Shown here: positions 9,501 to 18,080 of the stretch, in pieces | Position numbering within the stretch: position 1 is the first letter of the stretch | Layout of the letters: each line of letters starts with the position of its first letter | Origin: Halomonas campaniensis | GTDB lineage: Bacteria > Pseudomonadota > Gammaproteobacteria > Pseudomonadales > Halomonadaceae | DNA: 44,772 bases | NCBI RefSeq assembly: GCF_014193375.1 | Contig: NZ_JACHZF010000028.1 | Coordinates: 1-44,772, forward strand | Direction: 5' to 3' | Program-made: the position numbers and the translations under genes | Notes under the pieces: generated by a model | What the model saw: the letters and a program-made list of their open reading frames with translations, nothing else | The model's database searches: none | Told to the model about the DNA's origin: nothing

Positions 9501-9975
9501 CTTCGCGGGTCAGCGTGGCCTGCTCCAGGGCCAGGGTGAGCTGCCCGACGCTCAGTTCATCGCGGGCGAGGTCGAGGCCCGACAGCGTCAGCCGCCCTTC
9601 GCCACTCAGCCGGTGACCGTCGATGTCCAGGCGGCGGAGGCCAGTGGCCGTGAGTTCGCGGATCTTCAGGCGCCGGGTCAGCAGGGCGGGGAGGGTGAGC
9701 GCCAGGCGGGCGGTGTCCACCTCCAGGACCAGCGGCAGGGCATCATCTTCACGCTCGATGGTCAGGGACTCCACCGCCAGGCTGTTCCAGCCGGGACGCG
9801 AGCCCTCCCAGCGGATCGACAGCCCCTCCTGGCCGGAGAGCCTGTCCTGCAGCCAGGCACTGTCCAGCAGCGTTGGCAGGGCCAGGGCCAAACCGCCCAG
9901 CGCCAGCACGACAAGGCCTGCCGACCAGGCCAGCCACCGCCTCGTGCTGACCCACGGCGCGCTCTTTTCCCGCAT
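6535..9975 (-). CDS. Large AsmA/TamB-like membrane-anchored protein with six internal repeats
   Basis: A 1146-residue protein with one N-terminal membrane anchor (WLAWSAGLVVLALGGLALALP), the rest predicted periplasmic and beta-rich. The architecture fits the AsmA/YdbH/TamB-like superfamily, long beta-groove proteins implicated in moving phospholipids between the membranes. That family assignment is from composition and layout, not from a signature residue. A motif of the form (F/L)xxxYLP...L.G.G.L.G.L recurs near residues 206, 365, 495, 629, 756 and 892, i.e. about every 130 residues. Start ATG 9975 has AAGGGG upstream. No partner gene (such as the YnbE/YdbL pair) is adjacent; it stands alone between nhaD and the divergent DUF3581 gene. 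Confidence 0.75.
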   Translation of the reverse strand: MREKSAPWVSTRRWLAWSAGLVVLALGGLALALPTLLDSAWLQDRLSGQEGLSIRWEGSRPGWNSLAVESLTIEREDDALPLVLEVDTARLALTLPALLTRRLKIRELTATGLRRLDIDGHRLSGEGRLTLSGLDLARDELSVGQLTLALEQATLTREGRQLADGIALAADLSAAPFDPASHSGQAALRFLSGELALTARADAWDLFNPYLAELGWLGLAGRGTLEAELSIAEGELTPGSRLVLDSPDIGVTLDDAALLAGSREGGPTPTWILPDETYRLRGAGSVVASVDGRGLEPGETPVGRLTVALENLAMHRGEDPAPLLTAQRFELAAPLPTDLAAAPAPPDEAELSWQSATVPDVRALTRFLPEGTPLTLDGGRAALDGRLTYRTGRLSGAFTLAGDRVALTLQEQPLSGDLQLHLALPLLDPEARHLDLSGTRLRLDVSGDEEADALALDLTLEAARLSSRVPLDTLRDHPRPPLDGELAFSGRLDRLGFLDPYLAGLFEGRGIGLSGGGVLSARARLVDGRIDAGSRLAVTSDTLGVSLPHVRAEGSGSFVAEWRDDDRPLRLDARLEEARVTRHRDGARLLEGARLALEAEGQLPGMNETPLTQRATLDWEGATLPDVAVLAPYLPEGAPFALSAGRASSRGRLVVEDERIRGELRLAGREISGQLLAEAVSGEMILDLALNDATLDGSVLDLSGSRLTLSAAAGNAEAEQRLRSVLVARVARFTRLNEPDTRQGRLVLEGTVERLGFLDAFLPREHGLSLQGRGRLEADLHLAGAQLLAPSHLRVDADDLRVGFLDYRAEGRGELDARLEGEATRPGARLSLSLPRFALRREAEEERTWLAGRHLALETTTPSFSVDPEQIAVETFTTRVVLPIVEVADLALYNAYLPDNAGIELLAGSASLEATLQLEGLGARGDLVLQAFGTELRLASQRLTGDLRLEARLREGDLVRRHFDASGSLLRLDNVTRRDADGQGEAGWWARLELEEGRLTWVEPLEVSARLGLAMRDSGLLARLFLARARERDWLGRLLTVRQVQGSARLSMDDQGVSMRDIRLEGGNLTLLANLLMRDDDLSGDFYARLGALGVGLALADGETRLRLWQPRRWFDQGTADEGDEEAMVEADPAAWRERAEQQGTP

Positions 9976-10116
9976 GTTGCCGCCCCTTCTTCTGCCTATC
10001 CGCCCATGGTAGCGCGCGGCATGGCTCCGTTGGCCAGGGTTTTATGGCATCATCGGCGCACCGGCAGACGCCGGCAGGATACGGACCGCCAACGACGCAG
10101 GGCAGGCACACCACGC

Positions 10117-10830
10117 ATGTTTCTCGATGAATTCCATACGCTGGCAGGGGGGCGCGTACGCATCTCCGCGGAGCAGGCCAGTCGCTTCGCCAAGGGAGTC
10201 GCCGGCGACTACAACCCTATTCACAACCCGGATGCACGACGTTTCTGTGTGCCGGGTGACCTGCTCTTCGCCCTGGTGCTGGCTCGTTTCGGGCTTTCCC
10301 AGACCATGAGCTTCCGCTTCCTCAGCATGGTGGGCGACGGCACCCCGCTCTGCTTCCAGGAGCATGACGATGGCCGGATCCGCGTCTGTGACGACGCCGG
10401 CAAGTGCTATCTGGAAGTGGAGCGCAGCGGCGAGGTGACCCGCGACGAGGCCGTGGTCGAGGCCTTCACCCGCTGTTACGTGGCCTTCTCCGGCAAGAAC
10501 TTCCCCCACTACCTCAAGCCGCTGCTGGAGGAGAAGGGGGTGATGTTCAATCCGCGTCGCCCGCTGGTGATCTACGACAGCATGGGCTTCTCGCTGGAGC
10601 GGCTGGACGGCCTTGCCCCGGCGCTGGAGCTGGCGCGCTCGTCCCTGGCGGTCAGCGGCAAGCGCGGCGACGCCCTGCTGGAGTTCCGCATCCAGGCCAG
10701 CGGCGAGCCGATCGGCACCGGTTCCAAGAAGCTGGTGGTCAGCGGCCTGTGCGACTACGACCCGGCCGCCATGGACGAGATCGTGACCGAGTTCTACCGG
10801 CTCAAGGCGGCCTACGAGACCGAGGCCTGA
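10117..10830 (+). CDS. DUF3581 family protein
   Basis: A 237-residue soluble protein matching the DUF3581 family of gammaproteobacteria, whose role is unknown. The N-terminal part (SAEQASRFAKGVAGDYNPIHN) resembles a MaoC/hot-dog substrate region: the 'D.NPIH' block is the usual enoyl-CoA hydratase signature, here DYNPIHNPD. This suggests a hot-dog fold with a possible acyl-thioester ligand (inference). I chose ATG 10117 (MFLDEF) because the frame upstream of it reads as the antisense of the AsmA-like gene. The ribosome-binding site is weak. It is followed 38 nt later by fhs in the same direction, probably co-transcribed. Confidence 0.8.
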   Translation: MFLDEFHTLAGGRVRISAEQASRFAKGVAGDYNPIHNPDARRFCVPGDLLFALVLARFGLSQTMSFRFLSMVGDGTPLCFQEHDDGRIRVCDDAGKCYLEVERSGEVTRDEAVVEAFTRCYVAFSGKNFPHYLKPLLEEKGVMFNPRRPLVIYDSMGFSLERLDGLAPALELARSSLAVSGKRGDALLEFRIQASGEPIGTGSKKLVVSGLCDYDPAAMDEIVTEFYRLKAAYETEA

Positions 10831-10868
10831 CGACCGCGCCGGCCTCGATGCCGGCCAGCAGGTGATGC

Positions 10869-12584
10869 ATGTCCCGGAATATCGAGCGGGGAGAGGCCGC
10901 GGGTAGCGCCGCCCCACCCACGGATATCGAGATCGCCCGCCGGGCCAGGCTCGAGCCCATCCTGACGCTGGCCGAGGCGCGCCTCGGCCTGGCGCCGGAG
11001 CACCTGATCCCCTTCGGCCACCATCGCGCCAAGCTCTCCCTCGACCTGCTCGACGCGCTGCGCGAGCGCCCCCGCGGTCGGCTCGTCGTGGTCTCTGCGA
11101 TCACCCCCACCCCCGCCGGCGAGGGCAAGACCACGGCCTGCGTCGGGCTGGTCGATGCGCTCAACCGACTGGGGGTGACCTCGCTGGCCTGCCTGCGGGA
11201 ACCGTCGCTCGGGCCGGTGTTTGGCATGAAGGGCGGTGCCGCCGGCGGCGGCCACGCCCAGGCCGTGCCGATGGAGGCCATCAACCTCCACTTCAACGGC
11301 GACTTCCACGCGGTAACCGCGGCTCACAACCTGCTGGCCGCCCTGGTCGACAACCACCTCTATTGGGGCAATGCCCTGGACATCGACCCCGAGCGGGTGA
11401 CCTGGACGCGTGTGCTCGACCTCAACGACCGCTCGCTGCGCCGGGTACGCACCGCGCTGGACGAGGCGCGCGGGGGCGAGCACGAGACTGGCTTCGAGAT
11501 CACCGCCGCCTCCGAGATCATGGCGATCCTCTGCCTGGCGGAGGACCTGGACGACCTGCAGCGGCGCCTGGGGCGCATCGTGGTGGCCTGGCGGAAGGAC
11601 GACACCCCGGTGACGGCCGCGGACCTGCAGGCGGTCGGGGCCATGGCGGTGCTGCTGCGCGATGCCCTGGCCCCCAACCTGGTCCAGACCCTCGAGCAGA
11701 GCCCGGTGCTGATCCATGGTGGCCCCTTCGCCAACATCGCCCATGGCTGCAGCTCGCTGGTGGCCACCCGGGCGGCCCTGGCGCTCGGCGAGGTGGTGGT
11801 CACCGAGGCCGGCTTCGGCGCCGACCAGGGGCTGGAGAAGTTCGTCGATATCAAGTCGCGGCAGTCGGGCCTCACTCCCGATGCGGTGGTGATGGTCTGC
11901 ACCCTGCGGGCGCTGCGCTTCCACGGCGGCGCGAGCCGCGAGGCCATGGACCGCCCAGACCCCGAGGCGGTGACACGAGGGCTCGGCAACCTGGCGCGGC
12001 AGGTGGCGGTGGCCCGCTGTTTCGGCCTCTCGCCGGTGGTGGCGCTCAACACCTTCCCGACGGATAGCGCCGAGGAGCGTGAGCGGCTGGCGGCCTGCTG
12101 CGAGCGGCTCGAGGTCGCGCTGGAGGTCTGCGACCACTGGGCGCGCGGGGGCCCGGGGGCCCTGTCGCTGGCGCGTCGGGTGCTGGAGCGGCTGGAGGAG
12201 GGGGGCCAGGAGGTGGCTCCCCTTTACGCGGACGGCACCCCCCTGGAAGCAGCGCTGACAGCCGTGGCCACCCGGCTCTACGGCGCCCGCGGCATCGAGC
12301 TCTCCGCCGGGGCCCGCCAGGCGCTGGCCCAGCTCGAGCGCGCCGGCTACGGCCACCTGCCGGTCTGCATCGCCCGCACCCAGTTCAGCTTCTCGGACGA
12401 TCCGGCCGACGGCGGCCTGGTCGAGGGCCATCTCCTGCGGGTCAGCGAGCTGAGGCTCTCGGCGGGGGCGGGCTTCGTGGTGGCGATCTGCGGACGGCTG
12501 ATGACCCTGCCGGGACTGCCGCGCAAGCCGGCGGCCCTGGGCATCGGCCTGGATGCCCAGGGGAATGTCATCGGCCTCGCCTGA
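10869..12584 (+). CDS. fhs: Formate--tetrahydrofolate ligase
   Basis: A 571-residue monofunctional formyl-THF synthetase. It joins formate to tetrahydrofolate using ATP, supplying 10-formyl-THF for purine and formyl-Met synthesis or recovering formate. The ATP-binding loop TPAGEGKTT lies near residues 80-88, and the diagnostic block EPSLGPVFGMKGGAAGGG follows. Further family blocks are HFNGDFHAV and GGPFANIAHGC. Length fits the usual 550-560 residues plus a short N-terminal extension. ATG 10869 has AGGTGAT upstream. It ends 23 nt before the convergent UspA gene. Confidence 0.95.
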   Translation: MSRNIERGEAAGSAAPPTDIEIARRARLEPILTLAEARLGLAPEHLIPFGHHRAKLSLDLLDALRERPRGRLVVVSAITPTPAGEGKTTACVGLVDALNRLGVTSLACLREPSLGPVFGMKGGAAGGGHAQAVPMEAINLHFNGDFHAVTAAHNLLAALVDNHLYWGNALDIDPERVTWTRVLDLNDRSLRRVRTALDEARGGEHETGFEITAASEIMAILCLAEDLDDLQRRLGRIVVAWRKDDTPVTAADLQAVGAMAVLLRDALAPNLVQTLEQSPVLIHGGPFANIAHGCSSLVATRAALALGEVVVTEAGFGADQGLEKFVDIKSRQSGLTPDAVVMVCTLRALRFHGGASREAMDRPDPEAVTRGLGNLARQVAVARCFGLSPVVALNTFPTDSAEERERLAACCERLEVALEVCDHWARGGPGALSLARRVLERLEEGGQEVAPLYADGTPLEAALTAVATRLYGARGIELSAGARQALAQLERAGYGHLPVCIARTQFSFSDDPADGGLVEGHLLRVSELRLSAGAGFVVAICGRLMTLPGLPRKPAALGIGLDAQGNVIGLA

Positions 12585-12607
12585 GGCCGGCCCGGGGCGG
12601 GCGCGGC

Positions 12608-13501
12608 TCAGACCACCACGGTGACCGGGCAGGGGGCCAGGTCGATCACCCGGTGGCTGACGCTGCCCAGCAGGGACTCGCGCCACTTGCCCAGGCCCCG
12701 GCGCCCCATGACGATCATCGGCGCCTCCTCCAGGTGGTGGCGGGCGCGGGAGACGATCGCCTCGGCGAAGCGCTCCTGGTGCAGCAGCTGCTCATCGATC
12801 CCGGCGGGAATCTCGCCCACGGCCTCGCGGGCCAGGCGGAAGACCCGCTCGGCCTGGCTCTCCTCGTCCTCCTCGGCGGCGACCTGCCCGCCGGGCTGGC
12901 AGAAGATCAGCTCCACCGGGATGCCTGCCGCGCGCGCCAGGTCGCCGGCCAGCCAGGCCGCCTTGTGGGAGTGGCGCGAGCCATCCACCGGCAGCAGGAT
13001 GCGCCCGATGCGCGAGGCCTCCCGCATGCTGGCGTCGGCATGCACGATGGTCACCGGGCAGCGGGCCCGGTGCACGACCTCGTTGCTGACGCTGCCCTGC
13101 ACGAACTTGCCGACATCGCTCAGGTGGCGGGCGCCCATCACCAGCAGGCAGCCACCGTGGCGGCGCGTATGGTCGACGATGGCTCGCTCGGGGTGGCGGA
13201 TGAAGGTGGCATCCTCGAGCACCGCCTCGGTGGGGTCCAGCTCCAGCGCCGGGTCGATCGCTTCGCGGGCCAGGGCGAAGGCCTCGGCGGCCATCTCCTG
13301 GCGCATGGCCCGGTCGTGGTCGGCATCCGGTTGCCGGTTGGCCGGGATGTCGCTCAGTTCGGCCGGGTTGAGCGGCATCACGTGCAGCAGCTGCAGCGGA
13401 GCATCCAGCAGCCGGGCCAGCAGGCTGGCATGACGGGCCGCCGCGGCCGCCGTCGGCGAGCCATCCACTGGCACGATGACCTGCGAGACCTGCTCACTCA
13501 T
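12608..13501 (-). CDS. Tandem universal stress protein (two UspA domains)
   Basis: A 297-residue cytoplasmic protein made of two UspA domains (about 1-150 and 155-297). Both start with an (I/L)(V/L)PVDGS strand-loop. Both keep ATP-type glycine motifs: MGARHLSDVGKFVQGSVS in the first and MGRRGLGKWRESLLGSVS in the second. It is therefore likely an ATP-binding UspE-like tandem rather than the non-binding UspA class. Such proteins respond to starvation, envelope or osmotic stress; the precise role here is unknown. Start ATG 13501 follows GAGGGAGAG. It lies 96 nt downstream of the acyltransferase gene, with its own promoter candidate between them. Confidence 0.93.
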   Translation of the reverse strand: MSEQVSQVIVPVDGSPTAAAAARHASLLARLLDAPLQLLHVMPLNPAELSDIPANRQPDADHDRAMRQEMAAEAFALAREAIDPALELDPTEAVLEDATFIRHPERAIVDHTRRHGGCLLVMGARHLSDVGKFVQGSVSNEVVHRARCPVTIVHADASMREASRIGRILLPVDGSRHSHKAAWLAGDLARAAGIPVELIFCQPGGQVAAEEDEESQAERVFRLAREAVGEIPAGIDEQLLHQERFAEAIVSRARHHLEEAPMIVMGRRGLGKWRESLLGSVSHRVIDLAPCPVTVVV

Positions 13502-13556
13502 CGACTTCTCTCCCTCGTCAGATGGATGCGGCGCGCGACAGGTGGCGCCCGACCCT

Positions 13557-13562
13557 AGATTA
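13557..13562 (-). promoter_or_regulatory. Candidate extended -10 element for the UspA gene
   Basis: On the minus strand TGCTAATCT gives a TGn-TAATCT extended -10, 55 bp upstream of the UspA start codon. The -35 position reads GACACC, a poor match, so reliance on the extended -10 would be expected. Confidence 0.3.
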
Positions 13563-13597
13563 GCAGCCGGTGGAACCCGGTGTCTCGGCCCCGCGGC

Positions 13598-14614
13598 TCA
13601 GGCCACCCGCAGGCGCTTGCCGAACATCAGGCCGCTCCAGTGGGCGCGGTTGACGAGCCGGTTGAGCAGGATCGAGCCGCTCATGCCGACCACCGCCAGC
13701 CCCGGCACGTAGAGCCACAGCGGGACCCTGACCTGCCAGGTGACGAAGTCCACCACCGAGAAGAACAGCGGGTGGGCCAGGTAGATGCCGAAGGAGAACT
13801 CGTTGACCTTCTTCACCAGCGGGGTGGCCGGGCGCCCGGCCAGCCAGGCCATGGCCCACAGCGCCGCGAAGAGGAACAGCGGCACCACCCAGGTCTCCTT
13901 GGAGGAGTACGCGAGTGCGCCGCGCAGCGTGAAGGCCACGATCACCGCCACCGTGGCCACCAGCCAGGCCGGGTGGGAGAACACCCGGAACCAGCGCTGG
14001 CGGTCGAGGTCCGGATAGGCGTCGACCAGCACCAGGGCGAGGAAGAACAGGTAGATCCAGCCCACCGGCGCGATCCAGTGCAGGTAGCCCGGCGGCTCGA
14101 TGGCCTGCCAGCGGAAGAAGCCCCAGTAGCCCATGCTGATCAGTGCGCCGACCACCAGCCAGCGCCCGGAGGGCAGCCAGCGCCTGAGGTCGAAGCGATT
14201 GTAGGCCCAGAACATCACGTAGAACTGCATGGCGATGATCAGGAAGTAGCCGTGCCAGCCGGCGAACACCAGGTACTCGGTCATGTGATAGCCGAAGCTC
14301 GGCTGCTCGCCACGGGCCAGCAGGCGCAGGTACTCGGCCAGGGAGTAGATCAGCCCGTAGACCAGATAGGGCACCATGACGTACTTGAAGCGGTTGGCCA
14401 GGAAGTCCCGGGGCACCGCGTTGCCGTAGCGCGCCGAGAACAGGAAGATCGAGATGAAGATGAAGATCGGCGTGCCCAGCACCAGCGGGATGCGCGCGAG
14501 GTCCAGGGTCAGGTGGGGCAGGTAGTTGTCCTCGACCCGCTCGACCAGGTGGAACAGGAAGACCGCCAGGCAGCCATAGAAGCGAAGCCAGTAGATTTCC
14601 TCGATTCGCTGCAT
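13598..14614 (-). CDS. Membrane acyltransferase (acyltransferase-3 / OafA-like family)
   Basis: A 338-residue polytopic membrane protein of about ten segments, fitting the acyltransferase-3 family. These proteins O-acetylate or succinylate cell-surface sugars and other periplasmic acceptors. The N-terminus has the family start IYWLRFYGCLAVFLFHL, including the conserved LR..A...V...H pattern with the active His after the first segment (FHLVERV). The C-terminal part has the typical SFGIYLAHPLFF block. I chose ATG 14614 (MQRIEEI), with GGAG six bases upstream, over an upstream Met in the same frame. Divergent from the secreted esterase 115 bp away. Acceptor unknown. Confidence 0.85.
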   Translation of the reverse strand: MQRIEEIYWLRFYGCLAVFLFHLVERVEDNYLPHLTLDLARIPLVLGTPIFIFISIFLFSARYGNAVPRDFLANRFKYVMVPYLVYGLIYSLAEYLRLLARGEQPSFGYHMTEYLVFAGWHGYFLIIAMQFYVMFWAYNRFDLRRWLPSGRWLVVGALISMGYWGFFRWQAIEPPGYLHWIAPVGWIYLFFLALVLVDAYPDLDRQRWFRVFSHPAWLVATVAVIVAFTLRGALAYSSKETWVVPLFLFAALWAMAWLAGRPATPLVKKVNEFSFGIYLAHPLFFSVVDFVTWQVRVPLWLYVPGLAVVGMSGSILLNRLVNRAHWSGLMFGKRLRVA

Positions 14615-14729
14615 GGGGACTCCGTGTCGGGGCGGGGGAACATCATCCATCGATTCAGGTCTGACCGCCCCGAGCCTCAGGAATTCCCCAGGGCCTGGCG
14701 GCGTGCCGTGCCCATCAAGGAGGAGTGCC

Positions 14730-15680
14730 ATGCGACTGTCACAGCGGGCCTTCGGGCGTCGCGGGACCCGCCCGGCCGCGGCCCTGTTCGCGACCGGCCT
14801 GATACTGCTCTCCGTGCTGCTGGCGTCACCGGCGGCCGCTGCCGGCCAGGTCAGCCAGCAGCGCTTCGCCTCGGAGACCCTGCAGCGCGACTACCCCTAC
14901 ACCCTCTACCTGCCCGAGGGCTATGCGGTCTCCCACCAGGCCTACCCGGTCATCTACCTGCTGCATGGCTCCTTCGGCAGCGAGACCGACTGGGTGCAGG
15001 GCGGGCGGCTGCGCCAGACCGCCGACCGGCTGATCCGCCTGGGCGTCATCCCGCCGGTGGTGATCGTCATGCCGGGGGCCGAGAGCTGGTGGATCGACGG
15101 ACACAACGAGGCGGCCCGTACCGCCTTCTTCGAGGACCTGGTCCCCCACATCGAGGAGAGCTGGCACGTGGTCCCCGAGCGCGAATGGCGCGGGGTGGCC
15201 GGGCTGTCCGCCGGCGGCTTCGGGGCCCTCAACTTCGCCCTCGAGCGCCCCGAGATGTTTGCCGCGGTCGCCGCCTTCAGCCCAGCGAGCTACCACCCGC
15301 TGCCGCCCGACAACTCCTCCGCCTGGCGCCACCCCTCCTTCCAGCGTGACGGCAGCTTCGATGCCGAGCTGTGGGAGCGCAGCAACTACACCGCCCACCT
15401 GGACGACTACCTCGCCCAGGAGCTCACCGTCCCCGTCTACCTGACCGCCGGCGACCGCGACCGGCTCAACGCGGTGCACCATGCGCGCCTGGTTCAGCAC
15501 GCCCTGGAGCCCCGCCAGCCCGGCGACGTGCGCCTCGATGTGCTGCCCGGCGGGCACACCTGGCGGGTGTGGCGGGCCAGCCTGCCGCGCGGGCTCAGCT
15601 TCATGGCCCGCCATCTCCAGGCACCGGTGCCGCTGGAGAGCGACGATGCCCCGGTGCCCGCCCCGGCGCCCGACCGCTGA
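14730..15680 (+). CDS. Secreted esterase (esterase D / PF00756-type alpha/beta hydrolase)
   Basis: A 316-residue exported hydrolase. The N-terminus is a signal peptide (ALFATGLILLSVLLASPAAAAG). The mature enzyme has the alpha/beta-hydrolase features of the putative esterase family: YLLHGSFG oxyanion-region block, GLSAGG nucleophile elbow near residue 157, a likely acid in GDRDRLN near 240, and the catalytic His in GGHTW near 275. The substrate class includes acyl esters such as S-formylglutathione, feruloyl or mycolyl esters; nothing here decides among them, though secretion argues against formylglutathione. The start ATG 14730 has an excellent AAGGAGGAG. Its neighbour is the divergent membrane acyltransferase, so the two might add and remove acyl groups on the same envelope polymer (inference). 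Confidence 0.85.
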   Translation: MRLSQRAFGRRGTRPAAALFATGLILLSVLLASPAAAAGQVSQQRFASETLQRDYPYTLYLPEGYAVSHQAYPVIYLLHGSFGSETDWVQGGRLRQTADRLIRLGVIPPVVIVMPGAESWWIDGHNEAARTAFFEDLVPHIEESWHVVPEREWRGVAGLSAGGFGALNFALERPEMFAAVAAFSPASYHPLPPDNSSAWRHPSFQRDGSFDAELWERSNYTAHLDDYLAQELTVPVYLTAGDRDRLNAVHHARLVQHALEPRQPGDVRLDVLPGGHTWRVWRASLPRGLSFMARHLQAPVPLESDDAPVPAPAPDR

Positions 15681-15690
15681 CGCCTGCGGC

Positions 15691-16884
15691 TCAGCCGCCC
15701 ATGCCCAGCGCCATGCCGCCCAGCCCGCAGACCAGCACCACCGCCCAGGGCGGCAGCTTCCACACCGCGAGCAGGGCGAACCCCACCAGGGCCAGGGCGA
15801 ACTCCGCCGGGCCGAGGATGGCGCTGGTCCATACCGGCTGGTAGAGCGCCGCCCCCAGCAGGCCCACCACCGCGGCGTTGGCGCCACGCAGCCCCGCCTG
15901 GACCGCGGGCCTCGCCCGCAGGGCGTTCCAGAAGGGCAGGGCGGCCAGCAGCAGCAGCAGGCCCGGCACGAAGATCGCCAGCAGCGCCAGCAGCGCGTAG
16001 CTCAGGCCGCCTCCCGCGGTGACCATGCCCAGGTAGGCGGCGAAGGTGAACAGCGGTCCCGGCACCGCCTGGGCGGCGCCGTAGCCCGCCAGGAAGTCGT
16101 CCGCGACGACGCGGCCGCCCTGCACCATCTCGGCCTCGAGTAGCGGCAGCACCACGTGGCCGCCGCCGAACACCAGGGCGCCGGCGCGATAGAAGGCGTC
16201 GACCAGGGCGATGCCCGGCCCGGCGCCGGCCATCACCAGCAGCGGCAGCCCGATGAGCAGGAGCGCGAAGAGGCCCAGGCAGCCCAGCCCCGCGCGGCGT
16301 GACACCGGCAGGTGCAGGGCGTCGCTGGCCGGCGCCCCGCCGTCGCGGCAGGCCCAGAGCCCCGCCAGGCCGCCGACCACGATGGCCGAGACCTGGCCCG
16401 CGGCTCCTCCCACCCCGATCACCAGCAGCACCGCGCCCACGGCGATGGTGGCGCGGGTCCGGTCCGGGCAGAGGTTCCTCGCCATGCCCCACACCGCATG
16501 GGCGACGATGGCCACCGCCACGATTTTCAGGCCGTGGATCAGGCCGCTGCCCAGGGGGCCGTCGAGGCTCGCCGCGCCCAGGGCGAAGAGCACCAGCAGC
16601 AGCGCCGAGGGCAGGGTGAAGGCCGCCCAGGCGGCCAGGGCCCCGGGCAGGCCGCCGCGCATCAGGCCCAGGGCGAAGCCGACCTGGCTGCTGGCCGGCC
16701 CGGGCAGGAACTGGCAGAGCGCCACCAGGTCCGCGTAGGCGCGCTCGTCGAGCCAGCGGCGCCGGGCCACGAACTCGTTGCGGAAGTAGCCCAGGTGGGC
16801 GATGGGGCCACCGAAGGAGGTCAGGCCCAGCACCAGGAAGGCGCGGAAGACCTCGGCGAGGCGGCCCCGGGGTGAGTCGTTCAT
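15691..16884 (-). CDS. chrA: Chromate transporter, long-chain ChrA type
   Basis: A 397-residue membrane protein of the CHR family, with two homologous halves. The first starts AFLVLGLTSFGGPIAHLGYF and contains QFLPGPASSQV; the second has AGALVFGGGHVVLPLLE and AVPGPLFTFAAYLG. These are the paired GGP/GGGH and PGP signatures of long-chain ChrA proteins, which export chromate using the proton motive force. Start ATG 16884 has GGAG eight bases upstream. Divergent from the CorA-like gene, with 127 bp between them. No chrB regulator is visible. In non-contaminated species the physiological substrate may be sulfate-like anions. Confidence 0.93.
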   Translation of the reverse strand: MNDSPRGRLAEVFRAFLVLGLTSFGGPIAHLGYFRNEFVARRRWLDERAYADLVALCQFLPGPASSQVGFALGLMRGGLPGALAAWAAFTLPSALLLVLFALGAASLDGPLGSGLIHGLKIVAVAIVAHAVWGMARNLCPDRTRATIAVGAVLLVIGVGGAAGQVSAIVVGGLAGLWACRDGGAPASDALHLPVSRRAGLGCLGLFALLLIGLPLLVMAGAGPGIALVDAFYRAGALVFGGGHVVLPLLEAEMVQGGRVVADDFLAGYGAAQAVPGPLFTFAAYLGMVTAGGGLSYALLALLAIFVPGLLLLLAALPFWNALRARPAVQAGLRGANAAVVGLLGAALYQPVWTSAILGPAEFALALVGFALLAVWKLPPWAVVLVCGLGGMALGMGG

Positions 16885-17011
16885 GGGAGCTCCAGGGGTC
16901 GGAAACGATGGCGCCGGCGGCGGGGCGGTGGGCAGCCCCGGCCGGCATGCCGTAGAGTGCCTGTCAGGAGGCGCGAACGCCGCAAGCCTGACACGCAAGG
17001 ATGACGGGACC

Positions 17012-17980
17012 ATGATACGCACGCTGATGGTGGACGCCGAGGGCCGGGTCACGGTCGGGGGCGAGGAGCTGATTGCCCGCTGGCGCGAGACCACGGACGG
17101 CCGCCTGTGGATCGACCTGCAGGGCGAGCCCATGGCCCGGGAGAGGGAGTTGCTTGAAGCCTTCGACTGCCACCCCATGGCCATCGATGATGCCCACCGC
17201 GAGCGCCACCCGCCCAAGATCGAGGAGTTCGAGGGTCACACCCTGATCCTCTACCGCGGCATCGCCTCCTTCGACGCCGAGCTCAACTACGAGCCCCAGC
17301 AGGTGGCGCAGTTCCTCGGCGAGCGCTTCCTGATCACCCTGCACCCGGGCCAGGCGCAGAGCATCGACCGCCTGCTGGCCAACGAAGGCAGCGACCTGCT
17401 GCGGCTATCGCCGGAGCACGTGGCCCTGAAGATCATGTACCTCTCCGCCGGCTACTACCTGGACAGCCTGCTGGAGTTCGAGAATGCCCTGAGCGACCTG
17501 GAGGACGCGCTGATGCAGAACGGCAGCGATCTCCTGATGCGCCAGGTCATCGGCTACCGCTCGCGGCTGGTCAAGATGCGCCGGCTGTTCAACTATCATG
17601 TGGGTATCACCCAGGAGCTCACCGCCTACGACTACGCCCACCTGCCGCGGGATAACGAGGACACCCTGCACGCCATCAACGACGTCCACGAGCGCTTCGA
17701 CCGGCTGCTGACCCTGACCCAGATGTACTACGACATCTGCGGCGACCTGATCGACGGCCATATCTCGCTCTCCTCCCACCAGCTCAACATCACCATGCGC
17801 ATTCTCACGGTGATCACCGCCATCTTCGTGCCCTTGACCTTCATCGCCGGGGTCTATGGAATGAACTTCGTGCATATGCCCGAGCTCGAGCACCCCTATG
17901 GCTATTTCATCGTGCTGGCCCTGATGATGAGCATCGGCGTGGGGCTGGTGTGGCTGTTCCGGCGCAAGGGGTGGTTCTAG
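17012..17980 (+). CDS. CorA-family divalent cation transporter (ZntB-like)
   Basis: A 322-residue 2-TM-GxN transporter. A long cytoplasmic alpha/beta and helical domain (1-260) is followed by two C-terminal membrane segments. The pore signature YGMNF is near residue 283, followed by VHMPELEHPYGY and a basic C-terminus RRKGWF. The family includes CorA (Mg2+, Co2+) and ZntB (Zn2+). Both share GMN. The MPEL loop after GMNF is typical of CorA subgroup members, so I do not assign zinc with confidence. ATG 17012 is preceded by a modest AAGGATGACGGG. Monocistronic, followed by DUF3422 after 100 bp. Confidence 0.9.
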   Translation: MIRTLMVDAEGRVTVGGEELIARWRETTDGRLWIDLQGEPMARERELLEAFDCHPMAIDDAHRERHPPKIEEFEGHTLILYRGIASFDAELNYEPQQVAQFLGERFLITLHPGQAQSIDRLLANEGSDLLRLSPEHVALKIMYLSAGYYLDSLLEFENALSDLEDALMQNGSDLLMRQVIGYRSRLVKMRRLFNYHVGITQELTAYDYAHLPRDNEDTLHAINDVHERFDRLLTLTQMYYDICGDLIDGHISLSSHQLNITMRILTVITAIFVPLTFIAGVYGMNFVHMPELEHPYGYFIVLALMMSIGVGLVWLFRRKGWF

Positions 17981-18022
17981 GCGTCAGCCGCCAGCCTGGC
18001 CGAGTCAGCTTGCCGCAGGCGC

Positions 18023-18051
18023 TTGGCGCCGGGGCCGCGAGCCCCTAGTCT
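18023..18051 (+). promoter_or_regulatory. Candidate sigma-70 promoter of the DUF3422 gene
   Basis: TTGGCG (18023-18028) and TAGTCT (18046-18051) are separated by exactly 17 bp and lie 29 bp before the start codon. The strong G+C content of the spacer is typical of this genome. Confidence 0.4.
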
Positions 18052-18080
18052 CGAGGGTTCCCCCCTTTCGAGCCCTGACC

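Noticed and set aside
10812..12686. Leftward open frame of about 620 codons opposite fhs
   Set aside because: No family resemblance and the opposite strand encodes a complete formate-THF ligase.
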